DNA of 64,000 nucleotides from Blasia pusilla (GCA_050084515.1 CM114271.1:13888001-13952000), one strand, 5' to 3'; counted from the first letter of the stretch, positions 1 through 12,057 are shown. Translations and numbers: made by a program. The notes: a model not told the origin generated them from the letters alone.

Positions 1-1519
1 ATGTAGAGACCTCGAATGGATACCATGGATGTGTTTAAGGACAAGTAAACATATGATATTAGAGATGGTGAAAATCAATTAAGAATGTACTACCACACAC
101 AACGATTGGAAGGGGGAGAGATCAATGGAAAGACCCAACCCATCACAAAAGAGAAATTTTGAATGCTAGACCCACCTTACAAGCTTCACCAACAAAATCT
201 CACATCCCAATCCATTTTGTAGGTATATAATCTCTCGGTGGAGTTTCCCATGTTAGTTTCAAGAATTACTTGTGCATATGATTTTTGAATGTGAATAGCA
301 TAAATACTATTAAATATGTGTTTTTTACTACCCTAAAAGTAGAATTTTTTTACCACATGCACAAAGTGTACACATAATCTGCGCTCTAAATAATGAGAGC
401 ATCTATACTATTCATCGAAAGTGCACATCCCATTAAGAGACAAAATTTTCAACACATTAACAAATTTATTTTGTCTCATCCTTGCATTTGAAAGGAAAGT
501 TAGGGAGAGAGAGAGGGCAAATAGTAGATCATTAAAACGGGTTGTCGACTACTCTAAATAATTAATTTGATTACGACTCCAAATAATTAATCCATGCATA
601 TCACATACTCTTAACAATAAGTATCAAAAACTCATTTCACTAGTGGATAATATGGGCACAATGTGTAAAAATTGTAACGTCTAGCCCATAATTTTCTATA
701 TTATTAATCCAAAGTGTGTATACCACTAATGAAAAAATTATCCATCCATTAGCAAATTTAGTTTCTCTCACCCTTGCATTTGAAAGGAAAGTTAGGTGGG
801 GGGCAACTAGTAGACAATTAAAAATGGGTTGTCCACTACCCCATAATTCAGCTACCACTCCAAGAACTACTTTGTGCATAGCATAAACCCCTAGCAATCA
901 AAAGCCATAACAATCTAAGGGCAAGCTTTGATTTCCCTTGAGGGTCAAGGAGAGTTAAGGCCCCTCATGTGTGGAGGCCCCTAATGGAAGCCGGATAGAA
1001 GCCTTGCGTTTAGGAGAGATAGGAATAGAGGACTCAAAAGTTGTGGACAGGTCACAGAACGGTTGGGATAAGCCATGGGAAGTAGTACATGTGCCAAAGC
1101 CGTAGATTTGTTACTTTCGGTTGTGTGGTTCAAACAGTGAGGTAGGAGGGCAAGGTATATGGTAAGCGAGAATCAAAGCAAGGTATGGGGTAGGCAAGGT
1201 GTATGGTAATCGCAATGTATGACGAAACATGAGGGTTTCGCAAGTCGCGAGTGAGGTTTTTGCGAGTGCAGATTGAGCAACGACTGAGCATTGAGGAAAG
1301 ATCAAGCATCAAGGCACGATCAAGTGCAATCAAAGAAGGCAAGATGGAGGGGGATTTGTCGTTTGTGGGTGAGACTTTTGCAAGTCATGAGGCTTCTACC
1401 TTTGCGGCTCAAAAGAGTAGTGATCAAGCTATATTTCAAAGGTGCGCCTGGACGATCAGCAGAGGCAAGGTGGAGGGGGGATTTACCAATATTTTAAGTG
1501 AGGAGCGGCGGTCACCCAA
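1..1519. other. Intergenic DNA, no gene recognised
   Basis: No open frame here shows a recognisable domain on either strand. The first 1 kb is AT-rich with many stops. The part from about 1100 to 1519 is more GC-rich and lies directly against the solo LTR that starts at 1520. The only internal structure I see is a diverged direct repeat, listed separately. Short open frames at 1251-1580 run into the LTR and look fortuitous. Confidence 0.5.
460..842. repeat. Diverged direct repeat pair, about 85 bp units
   Basis: The segments near 460-545 and 753-840 are direct repeats about 295 bp apart. Both contain the core CTTGCATTTGAAAGGAAAGT followed by a purine run and a shared GGGTTGTC(G/C)ACTAC motif. 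The flanking sequence is weakly similar too, so this may be an old tandem duplication of about 295 bp. No coding potential. Confidence 0.6.
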
Positions 1520-2556
1520 TGTCGTGCGCCTACTCTCCTCGAACGTCAATCTGAGTGTTGCGGAAGTGTATGTAAAGTAGGACACGCTTTCATCGCCAAC
1601 CTGCACCTAAACGCACTTCACGTTAGTCTGGCTTTGGGTCAAGCAGCCTTCCAATCCACCGAGTCCTCGACTCGGCACCTCATCCAGCTCAACCTTCCCT
1701 CATTCCTAGGTTCCCAACACAGGCAAGTCTTCCGAGACTTTGGACACAGTTTTTGGTTAGTCCAGCACCTAAATATAGGCAGACGTCATTTTAGGTGCTG
1801 GACTAACCAAAAATTGTGTCCGCCCGCCTAGCGGTCCAAATTGTCCAACGGACCTTGCATGAGTCCCCAACCAAAACTCAAAATTATAAGTCGCGAGTTG
1901 GAATCCAATAGGGACCTCCGAAATCCACTCTGTTGGACTTGGTTCGGGTTTCGAATCCCAATGCCAAACTCCCAATCCGTTCCGTGCCCTTGAGTCGCAC
2001 CGTGGCGCCCAAAGTTGGGTTCCAATCCCAAGCACCCTTGGATACCTTCTCCCCTTACTAGTACTTCTAGGGATTTCCAGGGTCCCCCTACCTTTGGGAA
2101 GGAGCACACGGGCCCCTCTTTTTGGCCCTCAACCCAACTCCCCGTAAATTTGATTATGGCCCATATCTCGGCTTTTGCTTAAGCGTTTTCCAAGATTTTT
2201 AGTACGTTGGAACTGGCTCTGCATAAGCTTTCCAAAGCTGCCTTATTTGTCCCAAAAACATCTTAAGACTAAAATTTATGGTCATAATTACAGTTGAAAA
2301 CTCCAAACGCTAGCAGCGTTCCAAGTCCAGTTCTCACCCCTTGGCCATGTCTCCTTTGGAGACTCGACTTTGCTTAAGTATGGGTTCCGCGTTTGGTTTC
2401 GGTTTCTTAGTTGCGACCATAAATGCATGAAACTCTTGCCGCGCTTGCGTCTTGCACATGTGTTTCTCTAACTCAAAAGCGCAAAGCATCCCAGCCTGAG
2501 CTCGCTAGAGTTCGGATGTTCTGCTTGGTGCTCGTTTGGTTATGAGGGCCGCGACA
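1520..2556 (-). mobile_element. Solo LTR of a chromovirus-type Ty3/gypsy element
   Basis: The segment is bounded by TG...CA ends (plus-strand TGTCGTGCGCC at the left, GGGCCGCGACA at the right) and flanked by a perfect 5-bp target duplication, CCCAA, at 1515-1519 and 2557-2561. Read on the minus strand it starts TGTCGCGGCCCTCATAAC and ends GCGCACGACA. The 3' LTR of the chromodomain element at 51612-52131 starts and ends almost identically and shares blocks such as GCCGAGTCGAG and the CTTCCGCAACA region. No internal retroelement region remains, so this is a solo LTR produced by LTR-LTR recombination. It is about twice the length of the 51.6-kb copy, so one of the two has gained or lost sequence. 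Confidence 0.9.
1742..1821. repeat. Near-perfect inverted repeat, 32-bp arms, 16-nt loop
   Basis: Arms at 1742-1773 and 1790-1821 are reverse complements with one mismatch; the inner 23 bp, starting TTTTGGTTAGTCCAGC, are perfect. The loop is 1774-1789. It lies inside the solo LTR and could be part of the LTR or a tiny fold-back insertion. RNA from either strand would form a long stable hairpin. Confidence 0.9.
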
Positions 2557-2561
2557 CCCAA

Positions 2562-3786
2562 GGTAGAGGAGCGACCATGTGGAGCATTGCTCGAGAAGTG
2601 AAAGATTCATGGTGGAAGGCGAGTTGTAAACCTCTGAACCTCAAACACGCCAACACTAGAACGAGAAGTACCCTAACAAACTCTACTTATTTAGAATTTA
2701 AGACTTGTTGTCTTTGGTTCTCCTATTTGCTTCTAGATAGGAGTTAGAAGAACTCTAATTTTGGTGCAGTCTCGACCCTACTGTCACTCTCACGAAATGC
2801 ATATGAAGAGGGGCGGGTAGTTTGGGCCTACTTTGGACCCCTAAGGAGTCATTATTTCTTAGTTAATACTAGCTAATGTAACTATGACTTACAGATGGGA
2901 GGATGGTTGGCAGTTTGGTATCCCCCTCCGATCAAACGCTTCCTAATATGGTTGGCACGTCTATGTGGTGAAGGTTTTCATGCCACAAGGTAAATAGGAA
3001 ATACAAATGGGGTCTTTGCAATCATAATCAATTGTAAAGCTGAGTTGAAACCCTCCAACTCGCCCACACTAATAGTATACTTATCTAGACTTTAGGTTCA
3101 AACCTGATCAATTAATTTCTTTACTTATCACTTTATGACAGACAAAAAAAGTGCCGCCATTATGAATTCTAAGTATTTGGCATTCTAGATCCAATTTCAT
3201 CCTTCTTCTAGAAACATTCATATTTCACGAATCTTCATAGCAAAACGCCATCAATGTAGGATTGCAAGACATACTAGTAGAGATTAGACACAACAAATTG
3301 ATATAACAAATGTAATAGGGATGGCAAAACATTTTTATTCTTGCACTTAGTCTAATGATTATGCCTTAAACAAGACTTTGTGATCTTAGAGAGGTCTCAT
3401 TAAGATTAGATATTACAATGTAAACGTAATACATGCAGAAAAATTTCCAAGTAGAATATGGATACATCCTCTTGGTGGTATAATGTGACCATCTTGGGAC
3501 GAAAAAGAATCAGATTATCTACTCCCTAGCACCTTGAGAGGTATTCAGATGCATAAGTTTATAATTGTTATGATTGATGCAGAGGTAAAATTAGATGCAT
3601 AAGTTTATAATTGTTATGATTGATTAGTCTGCAATGGTCAAAGTACACTATCAATAGATTCCTGACGTATCTTTGTATGTATATCCGTGTCTTTAATCTC
3701 TCATTTTTTAATGGAAAATGGGATAGCGTGTTGTGGATGGAGGTGATATGGTTGTTGTTAGGACACCGTTGAGCTTTTTGGTGTAA
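2562..3786. other. Intergenic DNA, no gene recognised
   Basis: No frame with a recognisable domain. The stretch is AT-rich with frequent stops. Near its right end is a 46-bp-period tandem duplication (3547-3624). The right edge abuts the terminal TGTCGTGCGC of gypsy copy E-A. Confidence 0.5.
3547..3624. repeat. Tandem duplication, 32-bp matches at 46-bp period
   Basis: A 32-bp sequence beginning AGATGCATAAGTTTATAATT occurs at 3547-3578 and again, identically, at 3593-3624, separated by 14 bp. The perfect identity suggests a recent duplication or slippage event. Confidence 0.9.
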
Positions 3787-4078
3787 TGTGTCGTGCGCAT
3801 ACACATCGCTACACAACCCACATCGTTGGTCACATCTACACACCACACAACACCGATCTTCCCCAACATACGGGTAGATCCACACATAAAACAAATACCC
3901 TCACACATATACATCGAGGCCCCACAACCACCCCCTTAGCTGGCACTTGGGTCCCCCTAACTCTAGATAGTAAATGCCTGTGTGCCCGACATGATCTCTT
4001 ATCCTATACACATCTAGCACCATCAGTGCCGTCATCCCCATAACATTGCCACACTACAACATCACAGCAACCCGCCGT

Positions 4079-4125
4079 ACTGATCCCTCCAAAGATATCT
4101 AACACTCTTGTACCCTACTCCAAAC
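4079..4125 (-). pseudogene. Methyltransferase N-terminal stub in E-A
   Basis: On the minus strand this reads V-L-D-I-F-G-G-I-S-T, matching motif I (the AdoMet-binding loop) of the methyltransferases in E1 and E2. Homology ends about 15 codons further on, where the internal deletion of E-A begins. It shows that E-A descends from a methyltransferase-bearing ancestor. Confidence 0.75.
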
Positions 4126-4426
4126 ATAGGCACGGCTACTCGCCTACCTCAAGAGCTCGTCTGCACTCTACGCATCTCACCGCTCGTCCCCAACAACGAT
4201 AAAGAAGCTCCGCACCATTGGAAGAGACACAAACCGTGGCATGTCTCTCTGTGGGACTATCCGCTACAGGAATGTCCTTCGCATGTATGCTCCTCTTCCC
4301 GAATCCTCTTGATCAACTAACACTACCTTTGAATGCTACCAACGTGGTTACCGTATCCTCACGTGGCCGACCACCACTACCCGTTGCAAACAACACCGGT
4401 AGATGGCTCACCCGTCCATCACCTTA

Positions 4427-4888
4427 TCACCACCCTGGCCGATAAAAAACCATCTCCTCCCAAAAATCCAAGATGAAACCAAGGGGGTACAACATCGTAC
4501 TCCCTACCAACACATCATACGACTCCGCCGGTGTCCTAATCTCCCGAGTGCGCACCATCGCACTATCCGACTCATGCTCTGGCTGGAGTCTAACCACCAA
4601 CTCCCATCGAGTCATGTACTGCGTGGGTGATACGCCCCCAATAGAGGTCTGTATCTGAAAGGGACAATGCTCAATGTCGCATTTCTGTAAACCCAACGCC
4701 AAACACGACTCCTTCCCTAACATCAAGGGTTGCGCTCCCGAATCAAGTAGGACGCGTTGCGGGTGGTACACCCTACCTGTGGGACTAACCAAGCAAAACA
4801 CTCTTGCTCGATTATCCAACAACACCGCACCTACTCTATGGCCACACGAGCTGGCATATCTACCAACTTCACCGCCGCCGCATGCCAT
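4427..4888 (-). pseudogene. Gypsy aspartic protease domain, E-A
   Basis: A 153-codon open stretch containing L-L-D-S-G-A-Q-P-L-M-L, the D-S/T-G active-site loop of retropepsins, about 50 residues in. A later S-Y-D-V-L-V-G-S-T-M-L-Y-P-L-G block aligns with the protease C-terminal half in E1 (25091-25513) and E2 (43192-43512). In the element it would cut the gag-pol polyprotein in the virus-like particle. The open frame is intact here, but the element is dead because everything downstream is missing. Confidence 0.85.
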
Positions 4889-5260
4889 GATCCAGTGGGG
4901 GACATCCCGAGCACCTACTCCAAGGGCAAGTCCACCACCTCCTCAACTACCTTTGAATGAGAGGCAGTCATCTCTCCACGCTCACACAATGTGACGGCCA
5001 GCCGGAACACCTCCACTGGTCCAACTCCCAACATCACCAACTCCATGGCGGAAAACAACAAAGTCTGGCTTACCCTAGCTAGTGGCCACCTCCAACAACA
5101 TGGTCGACACAAGCTCCACCCAAGCTGGCATAGGCATTGTCTTTCCAACTCCTCGTGACGTCGATGCACCTACCTCACGTGTGAGCACTACTGGTTGTCG
5201 AGGCACCATTGACAATGTATGAAGTGCCTCCAACAACGTGAATGACCGGGGAACCCTGGC

Positions 5261-5800
5261 CTACCGCCCATCGGTCCCCTCCTGTGGATCAATCTCAACC
5301 CTACCTCTGGATGGCTCGGTTACTCTCGCAGCGACCCAAGTCACCACTTCAGTAGCCTCAACCTGAGCCGCACTACACATAAATCCCATCCCCGTAGAAT
5401 CCTCACTAGCATCATGGTAAGATGTGGAGGGTGGCGCCACACTAGCTCCTCTTACCTTCGGGCCTGCCTTTAGCTGCATCATCATCATGGCAGCAATCCT
5501 TTGCTCCAACTGATCGATGCGCGTAAGGAGCGCTGCATGTGCCCATCCTCCATCTCCTGTGACTAGTGATGGCACTCTACCACCACGATCATCCACTACT
5601 CAATCTCCACCAACTCTCTCGCCCCCAAGTCCTCTGCCTACCTCTGGGCATATCTCCTGGCGAAGATCAAAACACCTATCCATAGTGTGACCATATCGGT
5701 GACAATGATCACACTACAACTGTGGCTCATGAGCAATCGGAGGCGCCCTTGGCCCTCTACCATGTTGTGGGTAGTCCCTTTGCCTATGTGACCCACCACA
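5261..5800 (-). pseudogene. Gag C-terminal part with zinc knuckles, E-A
   Basis: Read on the minus strand, a first knuckle C-W-T-C-G-G-S-H-R-Q-R-D-Y has lost its last cysteine (C to Y). A second, C-D-H-C-H-R-Y-G-H-T-M-D-R-C, keeps the CX2CX4HX4C pattern. A stop lies just before the second knuckle. Downstream is a linker with I-D-Q-L-E-Q-R-I-A-A-M, matching the A-Q-I-Q-Q-L-x-E-Q-I-A-A-M region of E1. These are nucleocapsid-type RNA-binding motifs. Confidence 0.75.
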
Positions 5801-5954
5801 CGTCCAACAAACCAACCCTGGTCATTGCTAGAAAACATATGTTGGTACGGGCCATTAAGTTGTCTCATCGACTCACGATACCCGTCCTGCTCTCTGGGCC
5901 CATTGGCCCCCTCCCGTGGTATGGGTGCATGTTGGGATGCCTATGGATCTACTC

Positions 5955-6867
5955 CTACTCGTCAACCTGTTGAATCCCACAAAAATCCCATGTCATCACA
6001 TGCTCCTCACTCATGTTGAGCTCTGCGCGCTCAGACAACTCGAAGACCACCTTCAACATGGGCTTCACCGTGTGAAGCAACATCGAATCCCAAACTCTCC
6101 TCCTTAGCTCCTCGTCCAGCATCCCGTACCAATATTGTACTGACTCTGCCTCTATCACCCCACATGTGGCAATGATCAGCCGTCGCATGCGCGTGAATGC
6201 CTCCCTCAGACTCTCACCGGATCTCCGCTGGAAATCTTGTAGACTCTTCTGCATCGGTCCGCACGCCCTAGTTGCTCCTCCCCAACTGTCAGAAGAACTC
6301 CACTATAGGACTGAAACTTGGTGGTCCTCTATGGCGAGAGGTCTTTGCCAGCTCACCACTCTCATTGCCATCCTCTCCATCTAGTCCTCGGGCTCATGGT
6401 GAAGGTACCTCCGCTCTCACTATCCCATCATATGCCTCGCGGCCACTAGTGGACACATACCTTGGAGCCCAAGACACCCTCTAGGAATCCATCTCTACAA
6501 AGTATAGAGATCAAAAATCCATGTAATCATCCATCGGCGGACCTTCCAAGAGCTGGAACAACCCCTTCCATGCCATAACAGGGTTGAACCTCGTAGGGGT
6601 CTGTATCTCTTGGAAGTTGCAGCACATGTCAAACTCTTGGATGAAGGCATCTAGATCCACACCTGAGAAATGACGCATGCCATGATGGCCCATGTCGTCC
6701 ATCTCTCTCCACGTAACACTGTCCCCATCCGCGATCTCGTCACCAGACTCGCTATCTAGCGATGACGATCCAACCATGGATGGGAGTTTGGGTGGTTCCT
6801 CACTCAAAACCCTTCGATACCTCACACCACTCTGTGTCACTCCACTACCACTACCCCGTTCTTCCAA
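5955..6867 (-). pseudogene. Gag N-terminal/capsid region, E-A
   Basis: Two minus-strand frames (6511-6867 and 5955-6254), offset by a frameshift, align with E1 gag: M-D-D near the start, F-N-P-V-M-A-W-K-G-L-F-Q-L-L-E-G, and F-Q-R-R-S-G-E-S-L-R-E-A-F-T-R-M-R-R-L-I, the capsid C-terminal motif of gypsy gag proteins. It is broken by the frameshift and a stop at 6511. E-A gag is clearly more diverged than the other copies. Confidence 0.8.
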
Positions 6868-7600
6868 ACCCTAGAAGAACGTCGGGATGACAACCCTATC
6901 TCACCCACTCAAGCACTCATACTCACCGAGAGTCTCCCACACTCCTCACTAGCTCGCCTACGCTAATGCCAATCCCGTGATAACACACCTAGCCTCACGT
7001 ACACTCAACACTCGAGCTCACCCTAAGCCTCCCAACTAGCTTTCCTAGGCTACTGACACTCTTGGATCATACACATGATCCCTACTCGGCAACCGCCGTA
7101 TGTCCACCAACATGCTATATATGAAAGGAGTCTACACTTGTCACCATCGCTACACCCATCTGACACCAACAACTACCCGACACCCAGCACTCTCAATCAC
7201 ACAAGATAAGTGCGAGAAAAGGGACTCGAATGGGTAACCTGAACACACCCGACCTCAATCTACTCCACCATCAATACTCACTCCTCCCTGTGATACGGCA
7301 ACCTCCGCATCACAACACTCTCCTCGAACACACGTCAAACCTTCTTTCAGAAGATGTGAACCAGCTACCCATCGACATCAACACATGTGTCCCCATCACA
7401 ACCCTCGCACCCACAATCGATGAAGAACTAACGAGTCACCTCCAATTGACTCGTAAAAACTGCCAAACTCCCGTCGCAAATCCCACCATGCTCGCGAAAC
7501 ACCAAGTCTCCAGAACTCTCTCCCATTACGTAACTCAATCAACCACGTCCGACCCCCTCAACTTTTTAGCCTGAACCGACCACATCCGTCTTTGCTCTAC

Positions 7601-8139
7601 CACATCTACTCATGCCTCTACCACGTCGGTCTTTGTAACCACATACAAGGCATATCCCGTTCCCAGCCAACCATGTCCGTCCTTCTTACCACGTTGGTAA
7701 GGCGCCGACCATGGCGCTCCCAACCACATGGAGGGGGGGAAGGCCTGGCCCGTGGCCCTATGTGGGCCTCCCAACCCTTCAACCCAATCAACCTTGCATC
7801 TCAAGTGCACCAACGTAACTGGATTGAAGCTTGCTGCTTGCAGCATTGCAGTTGGTGTTGTTCCTACATTGTAATCAATCCTTGCCTTCAAAGCAAGGAG
7901 ATGTTCATACATACACTTCATTTGTTGTAGAGTATAGTTTTGCAGAAGCTAGTTTGAGTCGCGATTGTCAATTACTGACATCAACTTATTCCACATTGTT
8001 TGAATAGCAAGCATAGATCCCAAAGGCTAGTTTTTAGAAGTCTACTCATTGACCTTGTCATTTGGAAATAAGTATTCAAGTTCTTTGATGTTGAGGTCAT
8101 AAGTTTGGGAGGTGGCCTCCTTGAGTACAAGAAAGACCT
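7601..8139. other. Unassigned stretch between E-A and a Mutator relic
   Basis: The left part contains repeated ACCACGT / ACCATGTCCGTC words and may be degenerate leader of E-A. On the minus strand, 7940-8139 reads as broken continuation of the Mutator-like frame (weakly similar to the region after the transposase core, with several stops). No independent gene is visible. Confidence 0.35.
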
Positions 8140-8625
8140 TTAAATCCTCCTACTCCTCTTCCAAATTTGATGCCAAGGATTAAAATAACATACTATCGAA
8201 TGAACTCCAAGGACACTCGCTCTAGATGTGCACAGACCACAACAAAAGGATTTTGTATGCCCCAAAGTGTACTTGAGCCTGCTATATGCTTGGTGGAGAA
8301 AAGTTTCCATGAAAGACTTGCACTTACCAACTCCACGGTTGTACATAACTCGACCAAGGTCTTGGTCCATATCAACCTTTGTTATGGGGCACTTCACTTG
8401 TTGATGAAGTTGCCTAAACCAGGTTTTCCTCATATGCCAAATATAGAGATGGATAAGAACCCCGATAAAGACTTTTTTTATGGCATAAAGTTCTTCCTTG
8501 GAATCATCCACAATAAAAGAAGATGGTCACCATGGTGGTGGAGGATCGCCTCCACTTACAAATATCATGGCTTGAGAATGATATTTTATGCTCTTAAGAA
8601 CCTTGAACAAGGTCTGCATGAGTAT
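8140..8625 (-). pseudogene. Mutator-like (MULE/FAR1-type) transposase fragment
   Basis: On the minus strand, G-G-D-P-P-P-P-W is followed by a stop (TGA) and then P-S-S-F-I-V-D-D-S-K-E-E-L-Y-A-I-K-K-V-F, then I-W-H-M-R-K-T-W-F-R-Q-L and D-L-G-R-V-M-Y. This matches the plant MULE transposase core in which a catalytic aspartate in an F-x-V/T-D-D motif is followed by an alternating hydrophobic stretch and a C-x-W-H-V-x-R-A-W-like motif. The in-frame TGA sits where relatives have an arginine, consistent with CGA to TGA. Both ends lack the rest of the gene, and no terminal inverted repeats were found. The 161-codon plus-strand frame over the same bases is a shadow. Confidence 0.6.
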
Positions 8626-8799
8626 GGCATTGTAGATATGCCTACACCATAGGTAATCCATCGAGGAATGAATCAAAACCAAGCAGGGTGAACAATTGGT
8701 AGTGCGCCATGGAAACAACCACAAAGTAGATAGCACATCAGAGACTCCATCAAGCCAAGAGAGGATTTCTACAATTCCAATTTGCAATTCCACTTGAAT

Positions 8800-10757
8800 T
8801 GTAAATTACAAGGGTTTGCACCTTGTAGATGAAATATACAAATAAGAAGTCAAATTAGAATGTATTCTCAAGCACAACCCAAAGTTGATGGTCCATGTTA
8901 TTTAACCATACAAAACTTACAATGTTACATTAAGGGGACAACAACCCACCTCATGCGTGTTGGTGCCATGTGTGTCATCCATGCTGACCTCCAAATGTGA
9001 CTTAGATTTTGTAGCATCCACAAGGTGAAAACTACTAGAGTGACCGGTTCTTAATTGAGGGGGTTGGAAGGTTTGTAGAAAATGACATGCTCATAATGCC
9101 TTTGAACCTACATCTGGACTACACTCGTGTCATCTATATCGTCATATCTTCCTTCCCGCCTCATGATGGCACTCTTGATGTTTAAAATAACTTGATGTGT
9201 GAGCATTGCATCTCTCCCTATGATATGTGATGCCTTAAACTTTTCTCTCATATTTCTCTAATAGACTTTGTGTGCATCCTCATGATGTGGTAAGGACTAA
9301 TATGGACGCAGAGCAAACACTCCACGAAGTCTAGACTTATGGAAATCACCTTCGGAGCAAGGTTTGCATTGGGAATTAAAGTTGCAGTGTCTAGATCATC
9401 GTGACAAATGCTACCAACTTTGTCAATGTGCTCGGGTCAATGTGTTGGTGTTGAAGGAACTAAATTAACATGCAACCAAGTATAGTATAGGGAGCTATAT
9501 CAACAAAGTGAAATTGGCAACCCCACCCTTGCGATAAACTAAGACGCCTAAGTTGGCTCTTAGGCAAGTTTCCTTTCTCCCCTTTCTTCCAAATGTTCTC
9601 CTCAAGTATCTAAGGGAATACTTCCTTCCACATTATCTTGCGCCCACCTTGTAGGCTATGTGCACATTATTAGTATATAGTAAATCCTAAAATATGCTTC
9701 AAGTCTCACTTGGTTTTATAGAATTCCATTTGGAAATTGTGCAAATGTTCCTTTCCTTATTAGAAGTTAGGGAATTCAGATATCTCTATCCAAGCCTTTT
9801 GTTTAGGTCCATATATGTTAAATAGTCTAACATTGGGGTTTTGGATAACATGACAATTTAGAGTTGAATTGAATGTAATTAACTTTGACATGATAAATGA
9901 AATATTGAAAACTCATGGACTATGAAAATATAGAGTTTTAGACACACTGATTCCTTAGGACCAACTATCATGTGCTTATCTCATATTTCGGTCCTAGTGG
10001 ATGATTTCAAAACCTTGCACACGAGCCAAGAGGATGATAACATTCACATGCCAGAACCTGGCAGCACATGTAAAAGACTAGATAATCTTGCATTTAGTAC
10101 CATGTAAATCCATAAGGTGCTTGGTGCAAAGATAGTCACACACATCGATTACGATTAATTGGAAAACGGGAGAGCTAGAGTTTAACAATTTGTATCCAGT
10201 GCTATCACCAATATTCAAAGTAGAACTTTGTGCATTTTTAGATCAGAATAAGTCGCCACAAAACTATACATCCATAAGCCCATGAAATGAAATTACAGAT
10301 GCCTCTCATGAATAAGTTGTACTGTTGTGGTTACATTTCACTTGTGGAAAAAATGTGCACATTATGAAAAACTTGTGATTTACAGTCAAGGCCATTGACT
10401 ATAAAACAAGTGCAACCTCTTTCTACTTCTAAGGATCTCTTATTTAAGCAAATGCCCAAAACTTTTGGCCCAATGTCATGTCGACCTCGACTTGATTATG
10501 ACCATAAGTAGTTACTAGAGACCGGTGCGTTTTGTCACATTATCCATTGGTAGAGTGTTTCGGACGCAAAAATGAGGATTAGCGCGACATGTATGCCTCT
10601 TGTTGTGAGCGGTTTTTGTGGCTACATCTCTACGGTCTAAGAGCGAGTCCCATGGACGAGAGGTTGGATCAACGACCAAGGTTTGCAAATTTTTCTGCAC
10701 CCAAAAGTTTTGGGCATAAAAATTGTCGTGCATCCTATCATGACGACGCTAAATAAC
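8800..10757. other. Intergenic DNA, no gene recognised
   Basis: About 2 kb with stops in all frames. A 72-codon minus-strand frame at 10515-10733 has no family resemblance I recognise and no supporting signals, so I do not call it a gene. Confidence 0.5.
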
Positions 10758-10824
10758 AAATATTAGAATATTGCATGTGCTATGCAATATTCTAGTATTT
10801 AACAAGTGATGAGCATCACTTGTT
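10758..10824. repeat. Two adjacent hairpins
   Basis: The first hairpin has 19-bp arms at 10758-10776 and 10782-10800 (one mismatch, 5-nt loop). It is followed immediately by a second with perfect 10-bp arms AACAAGTGAT / ATCACTTGTT (10801-10810, 10815-10824; 4-nt loop). They could mark the end of a small fold-back or Helitron-type element, but no partner end was found. Confidence 0.75.
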
Positions 10825-10959
10825 AAACCATCTATTATGCTTAAACCTGTTAAGTCACCTTGTTAAACATTACACTCGTTCGCTCAAGAGAAGGCCACAG
10901 CAAGGGATTCGCAAACCCCATTTTTTTTTATAATATAAATTCAACAATATTTACCAATA

Positions 10960-12057
10960 ACCGATTTCTTTTCTTAGACTGCCCGTTGAAAAACTGATTT
11001 GGTCACATGAGTGACGCCGCCACACTCTGGCCGTCCATAGGACCCGGCTCTGAGACTGTAGGCATGTAGCCACACAAAGTGCTCCAACGACAACGTTGAC
11101 ACGTAAGCGAAACGAAGGGCAAAACGTTCCTCGTATCCAACCGTTCGTCCGAGGCGGCCCGTTCCGAACCCAGGGGGCGAACAAACGGAGACAGGGTACC
11201 GGCGCTCACAACCGCGATCCGACCTAACGGAACCGAGCGGTCTGTCCATCCATAGCCCTGTCAGACACACCGAGTCCCGACGGCGCGGCAATAGCCAGCC
11301 AACGGCTCTCTCTCGCGCTCGGTCCAACTTTAAACGGTCGTCTTCCCCCTCTGCCCCTCCGCTTCCTTTCCTTTCGGCTATCTCCCGCGCGAACTCCGAT
11401 CTGTGCGCTTTCAATTATCGAGGGGCGATTGATTCCTTCCTGCCATGTACGACCTAATCACGCTGTCATTCTCCACCCGCGTTTCCTGGGACGAACAATG
11501 TGTCTGCGTATCCAGCGCCCCAATCCTTTCTTGTCGGCAGCATTTGTCGAATTAGTGAGTTAGCCGATTGAGGTCACGCGGATTTAAACAAGCGCTCTTC
11601 CGCCCCTTTCGAATTGCTCATTGCTCACTGTGGGTCGCCGAATTTCTGCGCTCAGACGTACGAGGAAGCAGGAGGATCTCAGTGACATCGATTGGGACAG
11701 AGAAGAGGATAGATCGAAGCAGTGCTGCGCACTGATTTCGAAGTCCCGGAGTTGAGCAGAACTTCGGTCAGTTGAGTGCGTTGAAATTTCCGGACTTGAG
11801 CTTCACATTTGGAATCGCGTGGAGCGGCTTTGGAGGTACCGGAAATGGGCTTTGGAGCTCGACTGCTTCGTGGCTGTTGTTCTCAGACGACTTCGCGTTT
11901 TGACCCCTACTGATGGTGCAGCTGCCAAATCCACTCTGTGACGATCTAACTGGCTGCATCTGGATTTTGAAGTTTCTGGTCATCTTTATTTCGCGGAATT
12001 ATTCACTGCTCTAGCAAGGTTTAGTACAGTCTGGTGGTGGATTCGAAGGTGGCAGAG
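10960..12057 (+). promoter_or_regulatory. CpG-rich promoter and 5' leader of the PS1-like gene
   Basis: From about 10970 the sequence becomes clearly richer in G+C and CpG than the AT-rich DNA on its left, and it stays so to the start codon at 12058. No convincing TATA box was seen at a fixed distance; a CpG-rich, TATA-less promoter is the simplest reading. The 146-codon minus-strand frame at 10974-11414 is low-complexity, arginine-rich and probably a composition artefact. The transcription start cannot be placed from sequence. Confidence 0.45.

Larger units (their letters stand above)
3787..7600 (-). mobile_element. Internally deleted methyltransferase-family gypsy element (copy E-A)
   Basis: Minus-strand relative of E1 and E2. 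In element orientation it has a leader (near 7230 it shares the GGGTAACCTGAACACA block with E1), gag, protease, a stub of the methyltransferase reading V-L-D-I-F-G-G-I-S-T, and then jumps to the family's 3' end: a polypurine stretch AGCTAAGGGGG near 3936 and the terminal tail ending GCGCACGACA at 3787. Most of the methyltransferase, reverse transcriptase, RNase H, integrase and PHD finger are deleted; the joint lies near 4020-4080. It is more diverged from E1/E2 than they are from each other. The right boundary is uncertain: I find no terminal TGTCACG block and no convincing target duplication, so the 5' end is truncated or too diverged to recognise. Confidence 0.75.

Noticed and set aside
8167-8652. 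161-codon plus-strand open frame
   Set aside because: Exactly antisense to the Mutator-like transposase motifs on the minus strand, so a shadow frame.
10974-11414. 146-codon minus-strand open frame, arginine-rich
   Set aside because: Lies in the CpG-rich promoter region, no domain resemblance, composition-driven; a divergent gene cannot be excluded but is not supported.
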